This document shows, one piece after another, positions 26,055-34,823 of a DNA stretch of 64,000 nt. A model generated the notes under the pieces. It did not search any database and had not been told where the DNA came from. It worked only from the letters and a program-made list of their open reading frames with translations. The position numbers and the translations under genes were made by a program. Position 1 is the stretch's first letter, and every line of letters begins with the position of its first letter. This DNA comes from Streptomyces sp. NBC_01224 (lineage in GTDB: Bacteria > Actinomycetota > Actinomycetes > Streptomycetales > Streptomycetaceae): NCBI RefSeq assembly GCF_036002945.1, contig NZ_CP108529.1:620001-684000 (forward strand), in the 5' to 3' direction.

Positions 26055-27674
26055 TCAGACCGGCGGGGCCGCGGGCGCTGCGGCCGGAGCCGTTCTGAGG
26101 TGGTCGGCGCCCGAGTGCACCGCCCACACGAAGACACCGAGGGACACGGCCGCGACCGCCACGGAGTCGTACGGTGCCGGCAGGCGGCCGGAACCGCCGA
26201 AGGTACCGAGCCATGACAGCAGCGTCAGCGCGGCCAGATGAAAGACCAGCCAGGCGCCGTGGAGCAACTCGGCGCGCGGCGAGGGCCCCTCGGTACCACG
26301 CTGCTGCAGCAGGAACAGCGGGACGCCGAGCAGGACGAGCGGCAGTGCGAGCCGCAGGTTGTGCCACCCCGACCAGAAGACGAACTCGCCGGCCACGATG
26401 AAACTGACCGGCGCGATCCAACGCACCCCCGGCACCTCGCCCTCAGTCCGTGGCACTTCGCTCTCCCGCTCATGTGCCCGGAACGCCGCGACGGCGACCG
26501 CCGATGCCGCGTAGATGAGCAGATACATGTCGCCCATCACGCTCACGATGTCCTGCCAGCCGCCGAACGGCAGCATGAAGACGATGATGACGGCAAGGTT
26601 GAGCGCCAGCGCCCGGTGTGCCATGCCGGACCGGGGATCGATCCGCATGAAGAAGCGGGGCAGCAGGCCGTTCTTGGCGAGCGCGTACGTGTGCCGGGCA
26701 TCGATCGCCACCCCCACGTAGGCCGAACCGCCGGGAGAGATCACAGCGTCGGCGTAGAGCAGGGTGGCCAGCCAGTGCAGATTGAGCACCAGGGCGAGCT
26801 GCCCGAACGGCGACTCGAAGTCGACTCCCTGCCAGCCGTTGCCCAGCAGGGACTCGGGCACCGTGAAAAGGAAGGCCAGTTGGAGCCCCAGGTAGACCAG
26901 AACGGCAAGACCGATGCCGGTGAGCACCGCGGCCGGCACGTTACGGCGTGGATTGCGGGCCTCTCCCGAGAAGTCGAGCGGGGCCTGGAAGCCGTTGACG
27001 GAGTAGACGATGCCGCCACCGGCGAGAGCGGTCAGGCATGCCGCGTAGCCGTACGGTGCGAAGCCGCCGTGGTCGGTGAGGCGTCCGGAATGGGTGCCCG
27101 AGAGGAACAGCGCAGTGACCGTGACGACGGGGACGACGACCTTGAACACCGACACCAGGTTGTTCAGCCGGGCGAACATCCGCACGGCGAACCAGTTGAG
27201 CGCGGTCAGCACGACGCTCAGCGCGACAGCCACACCGAGGCCCGTGGCGCTGAGGCTGCCGCCGTCGTACAAGCCCGGCAGATAGTGCGCGGCGTACTGC
27301 ATGATGGCGCTGATCTCCGCCGCCGTACCGCCGACCGAGAGCAGGACGGACCAGCCGATCACCGTACCGACCAGCCGCCCGCTCGCGTACAGCGGCCAGC
27401 GCACGGTGCCTCCGCCCTCCGGACGGGTGGCCCCGAGTTCCACCATGACCAGAGCGACCAAGCCGCAGAGCGCACCGGCCGCGATCCAGGAGAGCAGGGC
27501 GGCCGGCCCGGCGGTCCGGGCGGCGTACATGGCCGCGAACAGCCACCCGGATCCCAGGATGTTGGAGAACCCGATCGCGGTCAGGCCCCAGAATCCGAGA
27601 TCCTTGCGGAGCCGGCGCTCCTCGACCAGCACCGCAGGGGCGGCGAGCGACTCCGTCGGCTCGTTCTGCGGCAC
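26055..27674 (-). CDS. APC family amino acid permease
   Basis: Amino acid-polyamine-organocation transporter, 539 aa with twelve or more predicted helices. The first helix motif is TAIGFSNILGSGWLFAAMYA, with the broken-helix G-S-G used for substrate binding; further family segments are ALLSWIAAGALCGLVALVM and PRRNVPAAVLTGIGLAVLVY. The GTG at 27674 has GAGGAGA eight bases upstream and precedes the conserved region; the longer frame adds 17 unconserved residues. Substrate unknown. It ends 36 bases from the convergent aph remnant. Confidence 0.9.
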   Translation of the reverse strand: MPQNEPTESLAAPAVLVEERRLRKDLGFWGLTAIGFSNILGSGWLFAAMYAARTAGPAALLSWIAAGALCGLVALVMVELGATRPEGGGTVRWPLYASGRLVGTVIGWSVLLSVGGTAAEISAIMQYAAHYLPGLYDGGSLSATGLGVAVALSVVLTALNWFAVRMFARLNNLVSVFKVVVPVVTVTALFLSGTHSGRLTDHGGFAPYGYAACLTALAGGGIVYSVNGFQAPLDFSGEARNPRRNVPAAVLTGIGLAVLVYLGLQLAFLFTVPESLLGNGWQGVDFESPFGQLALVLNLHWLATLLYADAVISPGGSAYVGVAIDARHTYALAKNGLLPRFFMRIDPRSGMAHRALALNLAVIIVFMLPFGGWQDIVSVMGDMYLLIYAASAVAVAAFRAHERESEVPRTEGEVPGVRWIAPVSFIVAGEFVFWSGWHNLRLALPLVLLGVPLFLLQQRGTEGPSPRAELLHGAWLVFHLAALTLLSWLGTFGGSGRLPAPYDSVAVAAVSLGVFVWAVHSGADHLRTAPAAAPAAPPV

Positions 27675-27837
27675 GTGGCACGTCTCCTCGGACGGTCGGG
27701 GACATACGAGAGCCCAGCGTGCCACGCGTGACGGCAGGAACCGCCGAAGGATTGCCGCTCGAGACGTCGATACGGGTGAAAGCTCTGTCAGCGGTCGGAC
27801 AGGGTGCCGCGCACGCGCCTGCCGGTAGTCAGGGCCG

Positions 27838-28805
27838 TCAGGTGGTCAGCTCCGCGATACGCGCCAGCCGGCGCAAGGAGTCCATCAGAGCCGCACGGTC
27901 GTAGGTACTGGTGGTGACCAGCACCTCGTCCGCCCGGGTCTCCTTGATGGCCGTTTCGAGCGCCGTGACCACTTGGTCCTCCGTGCCCTGGACGTGTCCG
28001 CGCAGTCCGCTCTCGTAGAAGCCGCGCTCCTTCTCCGTCATGGTCAGTGCCTCGACCCGCTCGGCGGGGGCGAGCGGCGGGAACACGCCATGGGTCCGGG
28101 AGTACGCCATTGACCACGCCTCCGGTATCAGGAGGCGCCGGGCCTCGTCCGCGCTTCCGGCGAGCGCGATCGTGCCCGACACGACGACTAGCGCTCGACG
28201 GCCCGTAGCAGCTTCTCCCGGCCGCGGAGATCTCCGACGACCAGCGGCAGCCCTGCCGCCGCAGCGATACCGGCGCCCTCGCCGGTGGCCAGTACGAACG
28301 GGGGTACGCGCAGGCCCTCGGCGGGTCGGGCATGAACCTGCGGGTGGGCTCGCTGCGTGCCGTCCAGCCAGCCGAGCAGCTCGGTGAGCTGCCGCGCGAA
28401 GTCCTGCGCGTGCGACTTGTCCCGGCCGAGTGCGCTGCGGATGCCGTCGGTGAAGCCCACCGAACGGCCGAGCCCCATATCGATCCGGCCGGGGAACAGT
28501 GACTCCAGCACCCCGAACTGTTCGGCCACCACGAGCGGTTGATGATTGGGGAGCATCACGCCGCCCGTACCGACCCGAATGGTGGCTGTCGCCGCTGCGA
28601 TGGCCGCGGCCAGCACGGTCGGCGCCGAACCGGCGACGCCCGGCACGCTGTGATGCTCGGACACCCAGAACCGGTGATAGCCCAGCGCCTCGGCCTCCTG
28701 GGCGAGGCGCACGGTGTCGCGCAGCGCCGCGGGGCCGTCGTACCCCTCACGGGTACGGGAACGGTCGAGCACGGAAAACCGGGTGGATGCGATCACGGAG
28801 CTCAC
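27838..28805 (-). pseudogene. Luciferase-like (LLM) flavin oxidoreductase, split by small deletion
   Basis: The 5' part (28805-28188, about 205 codons from GTG) is a normal LLM-class monooxygenase: FWVSEHHSVPGVAGSAPTVL, IRVGTGGVMLPNHQPLVVAE, GRIDMGLGRS and FVLATGEG. It stops at REKLLRAVER with a TAG. The 3' part resumes in another frame with VVVSGTIALAGSADEARRLL and continues to 27838 (ending LRRLARIAELTT). Intact relatives have about 15 residues between these segments, so a short out-of-frame deletion at about 28185 has split the gene. Both halves are otherwise well preserved, suggesting a recent event or an assembly error. Confidence 0.8.
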
Positions 28806-28864
28806 ACCCTTGTTCAACGTCCGGACCGCGCCAGGATTCCCCCGGCCTGCCACGGAGTCGACGT

Positions 28865-28900
28865 GCGCAGCCCCTGAGCAGTGGCGCTCAGGGGCTGCGC
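28865..28900. terminator. Strong hairpin, 15-bp perfect stem
   Basis: Arms 28865-28879 and 28886-28900 are perfectly complementary (core CAGCCCCTGAGC), with a six-base loop. It lies downstream of the leftward DUF6381 gene and upstream of the LLM remnant, so it most likely ends the DUF6381 transcript. Confidence 0.75.
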
Positions 28901-28964
28901 GACGGCTGTGCGTCCACGGCGTCGGGGTGGAGCGGCCGTGTCACTCGGCCGCACCCGGCGGCGA

Positions 28965-29156
28965 CTACTCCATGGGGTAGATGTCCCCGCTCGCCATGCC
29001 GCTGATCTGATCGCTCTCCGCTTCGATCCTGCGGGCCTTGTCCTTCAGGCGTTGGCGTTCCTTGGGGTCGGTGGTGCGCTCGGCTGCGTCCTTGAGATCC
29101 TTCGCCTTGGCGCGCATCTGCCTCACGCGACCGCGATATTCTTCTGATTCGCTCAT
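28965..29156 (-). CDS. DUF6381 family small protein
   Basis: A 63-aa, highly charged, probably helical protein. It has the conserved middle QMRAKAKDLKDAAERTTDP and C-terminal SGMASGDIYP that mark the DUF6381 family of Streptomyces; function unknown. ATG 29156 is preceded by AAGGAG with five-base spacing; an in-frame GTG two codons upstream overlaps that site and is less likely. Confidence 0.85.
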   Translation of the reverse strand: MSESEEYRGRVRQMRAKAKDLKDAAERTTDPKERQRLKDKARRIEAESDQISGMASGDIYPME

Positions 29157-29296
29157 GATCACTCCTTGGATCTGCGGGGCGGAGCGGGCCCACCACGGAT
29201 CAGGCTTTGCCGGGGGCAGCGCACTCCAGGCAGTTACCCACTGTTACGCCCAACGCGGCAGAGGGTCATCCGCCGGCCCGGCGTCCCGGGCGGCGA

Positions 29297-29371
29297 CACC
29301 GCTCGGACGCGGTTTCCCACCTCCAGAGTAGGCAGGATGCGGCTGACGTGGGCCTCCACCGTGCTCTCGCT
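29297..29371 (-). pseudogene. Remnant of a LuxR-type helix-turn-helix
   Basis: About 25 codons reading SESTVEAHVSRILPTLEVGN followed by RVRAV, the recognition-helix region of NarL/LuxR response regulators. There is no receiver domain, no start codon and no continuation on either side. It is the only recognisable coding trace in 29157-29406. Confidence 0.55.
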
Positions 29372-29406
29372 CCTCCATAGCCGCCCACCCGGGCCCGGCC
29401 GACCCG

Positions 29407-29868
29407 TCAGCCTCCGGACCGGCGCCAGGGACACCGGGATGCGCCGGTGCCTGCCCAATGGGCATCTGCGCTCAGGAGGCCGAGTCCGATCCCCAGCATC
29501 CAGGAGTCCTTGGCCAGCGGGATGCCGTTCTGGGTGGGCCGCAGGCTGCCGGGCTCCCGCATCCCGGGGACCCGCAGATACAGGCCCAACAGGCCGCTGG
29601 AGAATCCTGTCAGCACCAGTCCGGCCAGTCGGGTCGGCACGAAGGGGCAGAGCAGGGTTCCGCCGACGGTCATCTCCGACAGAGCGAGCAGCCGGGTGAA
29701 TCGCCTGGCCTCAATCTTCTTGAGGAACGGGTAGGCAGTACAGGCCATGCCGTGCACGCCCTGGGCCATCTCTTCGTCTGCTTTCAGCTTGCCCAGGCCC
29801 GAGTTCAGGATGAAAGCACCGGTGGCAAGGCGAGGGGGCACATCGCGTAGTTCGAGTGTGGTCATCAT
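29407..29868 (-). CDS. DoxX-like membrane protein
   Basis: A 153-aa protein with four predicted membrane helices. The start RDVPPRLATGAFILNSGLGKL and the later CPFVPTRLAGLVLTGFSSG and PGSLRPTQNGIPLAKDSWML match a Streptomyces DoxX-like family. The function is not known. ATG 29868 has GGAGG five bases upstream, with a second ATG adjacent. The last 15 residues look unlike the rest and may result from a frameshift near the 3' end. Confidence 0.7.
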   Translation of the reverse strand: MMTTLELRDVPPRLATGAFILNSGLGKLKADEEMAQGVHGMACTAYPFLKKIEARRFTRLLALSEMTVGGTLLCPFVPTRLAGLVLTGFSSGLLGLYLRVPGMREPGSLRPTQNGIPLAKDSWMLGIGLGLLSADAHWAGTGASRCPWRRSGG

Positions 29869-30643
29869 GGGAGCCTCCGTCGATCTGGCACTCGGCCCCT
29901 CGTCGAGCTTAGCCAGAAGGTGCCGGGGGCGCTCCACATGGAGTCCCGACCGCGCTCTGTGCGTTACGGCGTCCGTGGGATCAGGCGGGAGGTGGGATCG
30001 GGCCGGGTACGGTCCCGATTCAACTGTGCGATCGGGCTCACAGCCGCTGCCGACGCGTTACCCGTCACCGTGACCTGCTGCCCCTGGCTCGTCGTCTGCG
30101 AGGAGGTACTCAAGCAGCTTCCGGACGACGGATCGGTGACGATGGGAAGGATGCCCGAATAGTCGACGCCGGCCTCGGCGCCGACCGGCTTGCCGTACGT
30201 CACGGTAACGCGCCGGCCGCACCCGGCCGCGAGGTGGGGCTCGTTGAATCCTCTCAACTGATCCGCCTGGTAGGCGGCTTGCTGTGGAGGTGGCCGAGTC
30301 CGTGGTAGCGGCCCCAGCCTCGGGTGCGGAGCCCGGCCACGGTGCACAGCCGGTCCATGTACGTACGCGGGAAGGAAATCCGTGCGCAAGGGCTTGAGCG
30401 GGCGCGCGCTCGGCGCCGACGTGATCGAGACGGTCACACTCCCATCCGACGTCCCGGCCGCATCGCGCTCCGCGGCCGGGGCTGCCCTGCCATTCCTCCC
30501 GGTACGGGCAATGTCGGCTTCTGTTGATCACGAAGCAACCTCGGACAGGCCACTGCCGTCTTGATCCACAGCAAGGCGGTTCGCCGCAAGCGACAAGCCA
30601 CGTCCGACCCCCCACGAGTGCCCGGGTCCGATCACCAGACAGC
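29869..30643. other. Long stretch without a recognisable gene
   Basis: No family is recognised on either strand. Leftward there is a weakly coding-like patch ending GLGHLHSKPPTRRIS (about 30250-30365) and another with VTVTYGKPVGAEAG (about 30090-30235) in different frames, possibly one decayed gene. Rightward, a 60-codon frame from GTG 30382 has a fair ribosome site (GGAAGGAA) but no homology that I can name. Confidence 0.4.
30382..30564 (+). CDS. Possible small protein, unrecognised
   Basis: Sixty codons from a GTG with GGAAGGAA about five bases upstream. The predicted product has no signal peptide or membrane helix and matches no family known to me. Kept at low confidence because the ribosome site is reasonable and the surrounding 800 bases otherwise look non-coding. 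Confidence 0.2.
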   Translation: MRKGLSGRALGADVIETVTLPSDVPAASRSAAGAALPFLPVRAMSASVDHEATSDRPLPS

Positions 30644-30673
30644 TATGCACTTCATGTATACATACAATGCATA
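30644..30673. promoter_or_regulatory. 30-bp AT-rich palindrome upstream of the TPR-polyprenyl synthetase operon
   Basis: Outer arms TATGCA/TGCATA and a central perfect ten-base palindrome ATGTATACAT; 12 of 15 base pairs are complementary. It is about 40 bases before the TPR gene ATG and stands out in GC-rich surroundings. Symmetry and TGTATACA core resemble operators of GntR-type regulators, but no regulator gene is adjacent. Confidence 0.6.
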
Positions 30674-30713
30674 GTTGCCCTGCTGCCGACCCGGCCGCGC
30701 GCGATAGGCTCCC

Positions 30714-31778
30714 ATGCACAGCAAGGCACTGGCGCCCGAGTACCAAGGCGCCCTCACCAAGATGTCGGTGAACTCCTCACTCACGGATGTACTGGCAGAA
30801 GGAGTACGTCACTTGAGGGAGGCCGAGCACAGCGGATCGCAACAGGAAGTTGCGCGATGCGGGCTCGCGGTGGCCGAGGCACATCGCAGGCTCGGCAATG
30901 TGAAGGAAGCCGATCAGGCGTGGAAGGCGAGTTACCGGGCTGCCCGCTCGGCCGGTGACCTGGGGGCGATGGCCTGGGCGCTGTGGAGCGGTGGGACGCT
31001 CGCCCGGCAGCGCGGGGAACTCAGGCTCGCTTTCAGGCTGTTGGGGCTCGCGGCCGACATGGGGAAACGCGGTGGGGACATCGTCGCCCGCGGCTACTCC
31101 CTCGCCGGCCTTGCGGAGACCGGGCGAATACAGGGCGACTACCAGACCGTCGCGGTCCTGCACGAACAGCTGCTCGCGGAGGCGCGCGCCCGTGGCGAGG
31201 CGCGCCACACCGTGTGGGCGCTGGAGGGCATCGCACAGATCCACCGCAACACCGGATCGCTCGACAGTGCCCTGGCCATGTTCGAGGAAGCGGCACAGTT
31301 GGCCGGGAATGCGGACGACCGGCGTGGCCGCGCGTGGGCCCTGCGCGGCATGGCCGACATCATTTCCCTGCGGGACGACGATCCGGAGCGTGCCCTTGCC
31401 CTGCTCACGGAGGCCGAACTCACCTGCCGTGAGATGAACTTGTCCAGTGCTCTCGCGTACAACCACAAGATGCGCGCCAACGTGTTCTTCCGCGCCCGCC
31501 GTTACGAGGAGGCGCGTCAGGTCTACGAGGAAGCGCTCGCCGAGTTCCGCGCCATGGCCGAACCCCGCGGTGAAGCCCTGGCCCGGCTCGGTCTCGTCAA
31601 GTCGCTCGCCCGGCTCGGCCGCGACCGGAACGAGACCGCCGCCGATCTGGACGAGTTGCGCCGCACCCTGAGCCGGATCGGCCTGCTCAACGCCCGGGAG
31701 ATGGTGGACAAGGCGTACGCCGAACTCGGTGTGACACCGGTCGGTGGAGAGACGGATGAGGAAAGCGGACGACGATGA
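30714..31778 (+). CDS. Tetratricopeptide repeat protein
   Basis: A 354-aa, all-helical protein with about six TPR-like helix pairs (for example GLAVAEAHRRLGNVKEADQAW, GIAQIHRNTGSLDSALAMF and RANVFFRARRYEEARQVYEE). There is no DNA-binding domain or signal peptide. TPR proteins act as scaffolds, so a partner role for the coupled polyprenyl synthetase is possible. The stop overlaps the next ATG (ATGA at 31775). Start is uncertain: ATG 30714 has a weak site; ATG 30762 (residue 17) is an alternative. Confidence 0.8.
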   Translation: MHSKALAPEYQGALTKMSVNSSLTDVLAEGVRHLREAEHSGSQQEVARCGLAVAEAHRRLGNVKEADQAWKASYRAARSAGDLGAMAWALWSGGTLARQRGELRLAFRLLGLAADMGKRGGDIVARGYSLAGLAETGRIQGDYQTVAVLHEQLLAEARARGEARHTVWALEGIAQIHRNTGSLDSALAMFEEAAQLAGNADDRRGRAWALRGMADIISLRDDDPERALALLTEAELTCREMNLSSALAYNHKMRANVFFRARRYEEARQVYEEALAEFRAMAEPRGEALARLGLVKSLARLGRDRNETAADLDELRRTLSRIGLLNAREMVDKAYAELGVTPVGGETDEESGRR

Positions 31779-32827
31779 CACCACCGCCCGTAACCCACCG
31801 GGCCACGGCACCGCAGATTCTCGCCCGCTGCCGCGACCTCGTACGCCCGGCGCTGGCACAGGCCGTGCAGCGTCTGCACCCGTGGCACGCGGAGATGGCC
31901 GCCTTCTCCCTCGGGTGGGACACGGCGGACGGCAGCCCGGTCACGGGCTCACAGGGCAAAGGGGTACGCCAGGCCCTCACGCTGCTGAGCGCCGAGGCCG
32001 CCGGCGCCCCTGCGGACGACGCTGTCGTCGGCGCGGTCGCCGTCGAGCTGGTCCATGTCTTCTCCCTCCTGCACGACGACATCATGGACGGCGACGAGAC
32101 GCGCAGACAGCGCGCCACCGTCTGGAAGGTGTACGGGACCGGCCCCGCGATCCTCGCCGGGGACGCGCTCTTCGCCCTGGCTGTACAGACTCTGGCCGAC
32201 GCTCCGGGCGTGCACAGTGCGGCAGCGGTTCGGCATCTCGCCGGAACACTGGCCGACCTGGTGCGCGGTCAGGCCGAGGACCTGCTCTTCGAGTCCCGGC
32301 CCTGGACCGGACCCGAAGCGGTGCAGCCGCACGAGTACCGGTGGATGGCCGAGCACAAGACCGGCGCGCTGCTCGGCTGTGCGGCAGGCCTGGGCGGGGT
32401 GCTGGCCGGAGCCCCTGTCACGACCGTCGACGCCCTCACCGGGGCCGGTCGGCACCTCGGGGTGGCATTCCAGGCCGTGGACGATCTTCTGGGGATCTGG
32501 GGAGATCCGCAGGTCACGGGCAAACCCGTCCACAGTGATCTGCGCCGGCTGAAGAAGACGTACCCCGTCCTCGCGGCCCTGGCCACGGACCACCCCGCTG
32601 CCCGGCGCCTCGCCACGCTTCTCGGCACCGGCGACCCGCTCGACCGCACCACCGCCCGGCGGGCGGCCGACCTCGTCGAGGAAGCCGGTGGGCGCTCCGC
32701 GACACTGGCCGAAGCCCGCCAGCAGCTGGAGAGCGCCCGCCGCGGCCTGGACGGCGTTCCGCTGGCCCCGGCCGCGCTCGGTGAAATCCTCGCGCTTCTC
32801 CCGTTCTTCATCGACCGCACCATGTGA
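31775..32827 (+). CDS. Polyprenyl diphosphate synthase (trans-isoprenyl type)
   Basis: Short-chain isoprenyl diphosphate synthase, 350 aa. The first Asp-rich motif is DDIMD in FSLLHDDIMDGDETRRQRATV, the second is DDLLGIWGD in AFQAVDDLLGIWGD, and the KT pair appears in EHKTGALLG and LKKTYPVLAAL. Chain length cannot be fixed; sequence resembles actinobacterial GPP/FPP/GGPP synthases that serve terpene clusters, although no cyclase gene is in the window. Translation is coupled to the TPR gene. Confidence 0.93.
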   Translation: MTPPPVTHRATAPQILARCRDLVRPALAQAVQRLHPWHAEMAAFSLGWDTADGSPVTGSQGKGVRQALTLLSAEAAGAPADDAVVGAVAVELVHVFSLLHDDIMDGDETRRQRATVWKVYGTGPAILAGDALFALAVQTLADAPGVHSAAAVRHLAGTLADLVRGQAEDLLFESRPWTGPEAVQPHEYRWMAEHKTGALLGCAAGLGGVLAGAPVTTVDALTGAGRHLGVAFQAVDDLLGIWGDPQVTGKPVHSDLRRLKKTYPVLAALATDHPAARRLATLLGTGDPLDRTTARRAADLVEEAGGRSATLAEARQQLESARRGLDGVPLAPAALGEILALLPFFIDRTM

Positions 32828-32975
32828 TGAACCGACGCGGGCCCCGGCCGGGGCACCACTCCCCCGGCCCTCCCCGTCAGTGCCGGGGCCGGAACCCCGT
32901 CACCCGGGTCCGGCCACCGGCACATCCTGAATGCGGCGGCAAGCTGTCGCGTCCCCCGCGCGCACCGGGAGTGCT

Positions 32976-33650
32976 CTACTCCTCGATGGCCCCACCGGTC
33001 CGCCGGAGATGCTGCCGGAAGGTGTACGACGGATCGGCTGTGCGCTGTGCCAGATAGTCGTCGAAGGACGTCTGCTTGCGCAGTGTCTCGCCCGCCCTGA
33101 TTCTGCGGGCCTGTTCACGCTCGTAGTGGGTCGTCCAGCCGTGGCGCATGTCCCAGGTGCCACCGTCGGCGGAGGCTCCCCGTAGACCGTGGACGGTGTC
33201 GGCGCCGGCGAGCTCGACGAGCCGCGGGGTGCCGAGCGAGGCGAATCCGAAGGTGCGGGCCGGATGCCACTCAGTGGACTGACGAAGGCGCCGGGCGAGC
33301 TGAGCCACTCCGAGCGGCGCGCCTGCCAGCACCCACGCGTCCGGGGCCTGGGCGGTCAGCCGCCGGGCGGGACGCAGCCACGAGGCGGCGTCCTCGGGCC
33401 AGTCGACGACAGCAAGCACATCCCTGTGCAGGGCCTGCCATGCGCGAATGAATGCCTGGGCGGCGGTACGGCACTCGGCGTCGCGCCCGTGCCCGACGGC
33501 AACGGACCGGATACGCGAGCGGGGCGCGGTCAGCAGGCCGATCAATGCGGCCAGCTCCGCTTCCGTGTGGGCATTCGGTGCCGGACTGTCGGCGACAATG
33601 TTTCGGAGCTTGGGTGACCTGCTCCGCGCGGCATCTCGGATCAGGCTCAT
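32976..33650 (-). CDS. Unrecognised protein at the end of the alkylation-repair operon
   Basis: A 224-aa soluble protein. I do not recognise its family with confidence; the alternating pattern SWLRPARRLTAQAPDAWVLA, PLGVAQLARRLRQ and HPARTFGFASLG suggests an alpha/beta fold like the substrate-binding domain of type 1 periplasmic-binding proteins. It has no signal peptide. The C-terminal 60 residues are charged and helical. ATG 33650 overlaps the stop of the Ada-like gene (ATGA), so it belongs to the same transcript; a role in the same process is inferred only from this. Confidence 0.7.
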   Translation of the reverse strand: MSLIRDAARSRSPKLRNIVADSPAPNAHTEAELAALIGLLTAPRSRIRSVAVGHGRDAECRTAAQAFIRAWQALHRDVLAVVDWPEDAASWLRPARRLTAQAPDAWVLAGAPLGVAQLARRLRQSTEWHPARTFGFASLGTPRLVELAGADTVHGLRGASADGGTWDMRHGWTTHYEREQARRIRAGETLRKQTSFDDYLAQRTADPSYTFRQHLRRTGGAIEE

Positions 33651-34000
33651 GAGGTGTCCCCAGGGCTCTGCTCCTGCCTCGGCGGATTCCAATGCCCTTT
33701 CCAATTCTCTTTCCGGTTCTCTTTCCAGCGGGCGTACGCCTCCGGCAGGCACACCGCACACGGTCGGTATCCGGCCTCGACGGCAGTGGTCTCGTCGGCG
33801 AAGAACACGCGCTGGGACACGTAGTGGCCGCGGGCTATCGCCCTCAGCGCGGAGGGACAGTCCAGCCGCCCGTACAACCGGCCCCGCCGGTGTCCGCCGA
33901 GTGTGCCCGGCGTGGTGCTGCGGTAGGGCTCGCCGTCGGGGCCGAGCAGTGTGCGGATGCGCTGTCCGGCTTCTTGGCGGGCGTCGGTGCGGTCGTTCAT
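33647..34000 (-). CDS. Ada-type metal-binding domain protein
   Basis: A 117-aa protein consisting of an Ada N-terminal-like domain (MADA). The motif VSQRVFFADETTAVEAGYRPCAVCLPE matches the zinc-binding C-terminal Cys pair and its approach; the first Cys pair is reduced to a single Cys in GRLDCPSALR. In Ada this domain accepts methyl groups from phosphotriesters; three Cys instead of four leaves both zinc binding and methyl transfer uncertain. There is no HTH or Ogt domain attached; Ogt is encoded separately upstream. Overlaps both neighbours by ATGA. Confidence 0.75.
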   Translation of the reverse strand: MNDRTDARQEAGQRIRTLLGPDGEPYRSTTPGTLGGHRRGRLYGRLDCPSALRAIARGHYVSQRVFFADETTAVEAGYRPCAVCLPEAYARWKENRKENWKGHWNPPRQEQSPGDTS

Positions 34001-34728
34001 TTGGCGTCGTGGAAGACGAGGCCGAGGGTGCGGCGCCGGCCTGTGCGGACGGTGCTGACACCGTGCCGCATGGGCGCGGTCGACCAGCCGCGCTTGGAAG
34101 CGACCGGCCGGTCGCGGGTGGTGAAGACCAGCCCGTGTCCCTGGAGAAGGACGGTGGCCGATCCCCGGGACTGGGCGCGGAGGCGCTGCTCGGTCATGAG
34201 GAAATCGCCACCGGTGTAGTCGGTGCCCGGCGCGTCGAGTCCGATGACGACCTGAAGCGGGAAAAGCATGTCGCCGAAGACGTCGCGGTGCAGGGCGTTC
34301 CAGTCTCCGGCGCCGTAACGCAGAAGGATCTGGGCCGACTTGGACTGCCCGGCCTCGTGACACATACCGAGCCATTCCTCCAACTTGTCCGGCCAGGGGG
34401 CTGACTTACCCAATTTTTCGGCCCAGGTACGGGAGATCGGCAGCAAATGCGGGTAGAACGCCTCGCGCAACTCCCGTACCACCTCGGGCAGATCGTGGGT
34501 GAAGTAGCGGTACTGGCCGGAGCCGAATCGGTGACGAGCCATGTCGATGGTGGAGCGGAAGCGTTCGTTCTCGTCGTACAGCCCGGCGAGCTCGCGACAC
34601 TGGTCGGAGGTGAGAAGCGGCCCGGTCAGTGCGCTGCCGTATTCGTCGACCTCGTCGGTGAGCGCGGCCCAATCGGTGGCGTCGACCAGGTCACTCACGG
34701 TTCCGGCCGGACGTGTTGTGTCGATCAC
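33997..34728 (-). CDS. 2-oxoglutarate/Fe(II) oxygenase
   Basis: A 243-aa double-stranded beta-helix oxygenase. Iron ligands are the HxD of NALHRDVFGDMLFPLQV and the distal His of MRHGVSTV; the 2-oxoglutarate Arg is in RTGRRRTLGLVFHD. It is a paralogue of the oxygenase at 35484-36263 (about one third identical by eye). AlkB-like repair of methylated bases is likely from the neighbours (Ogt, Ada-type domain), but protein or small-molecule substrates are possible. GTG 34728 has GAGGAA eight bases upstream. Confidence 0.85.
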   Translation of the reverse strand: MIDTTRPAGTVSDLVDATDWAALTDEVDEYGSALTGPLLTSDQCRELAGLYDENERFRSTIDMARHRFGSGQYRYFTHDLPEVVRELREAFYPHLLPISRTWAEKLGKSAPWPDKLEEWLGMCHEAGQSKSAQILLRYGAGDWNALHRDVFGDMLFPLQVVIGLDAPGTDYTGGDFLMTEQRLRAQSRGSATVLLQGHGLVFTTRDRPVASKRGWSTAPMRHGVSTVRTGRRRTLGLVFHDAK

Positions 34729-34823
34729 GGGTCTGGTTCCTCAGTATGCGGTTGGCAACGGGCAGGGGCGTGGGGGCGTCGCCGCGGCCCTGGCGGAAGT
34801 GGCACGGGGCGCGACGACGCCGG

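Noticed and set aside
33647..34000. Full Ada transcriptional activator
   Set aside because: Only the metal-binding domain is present; there is no AraC-type helix-turn-helix.
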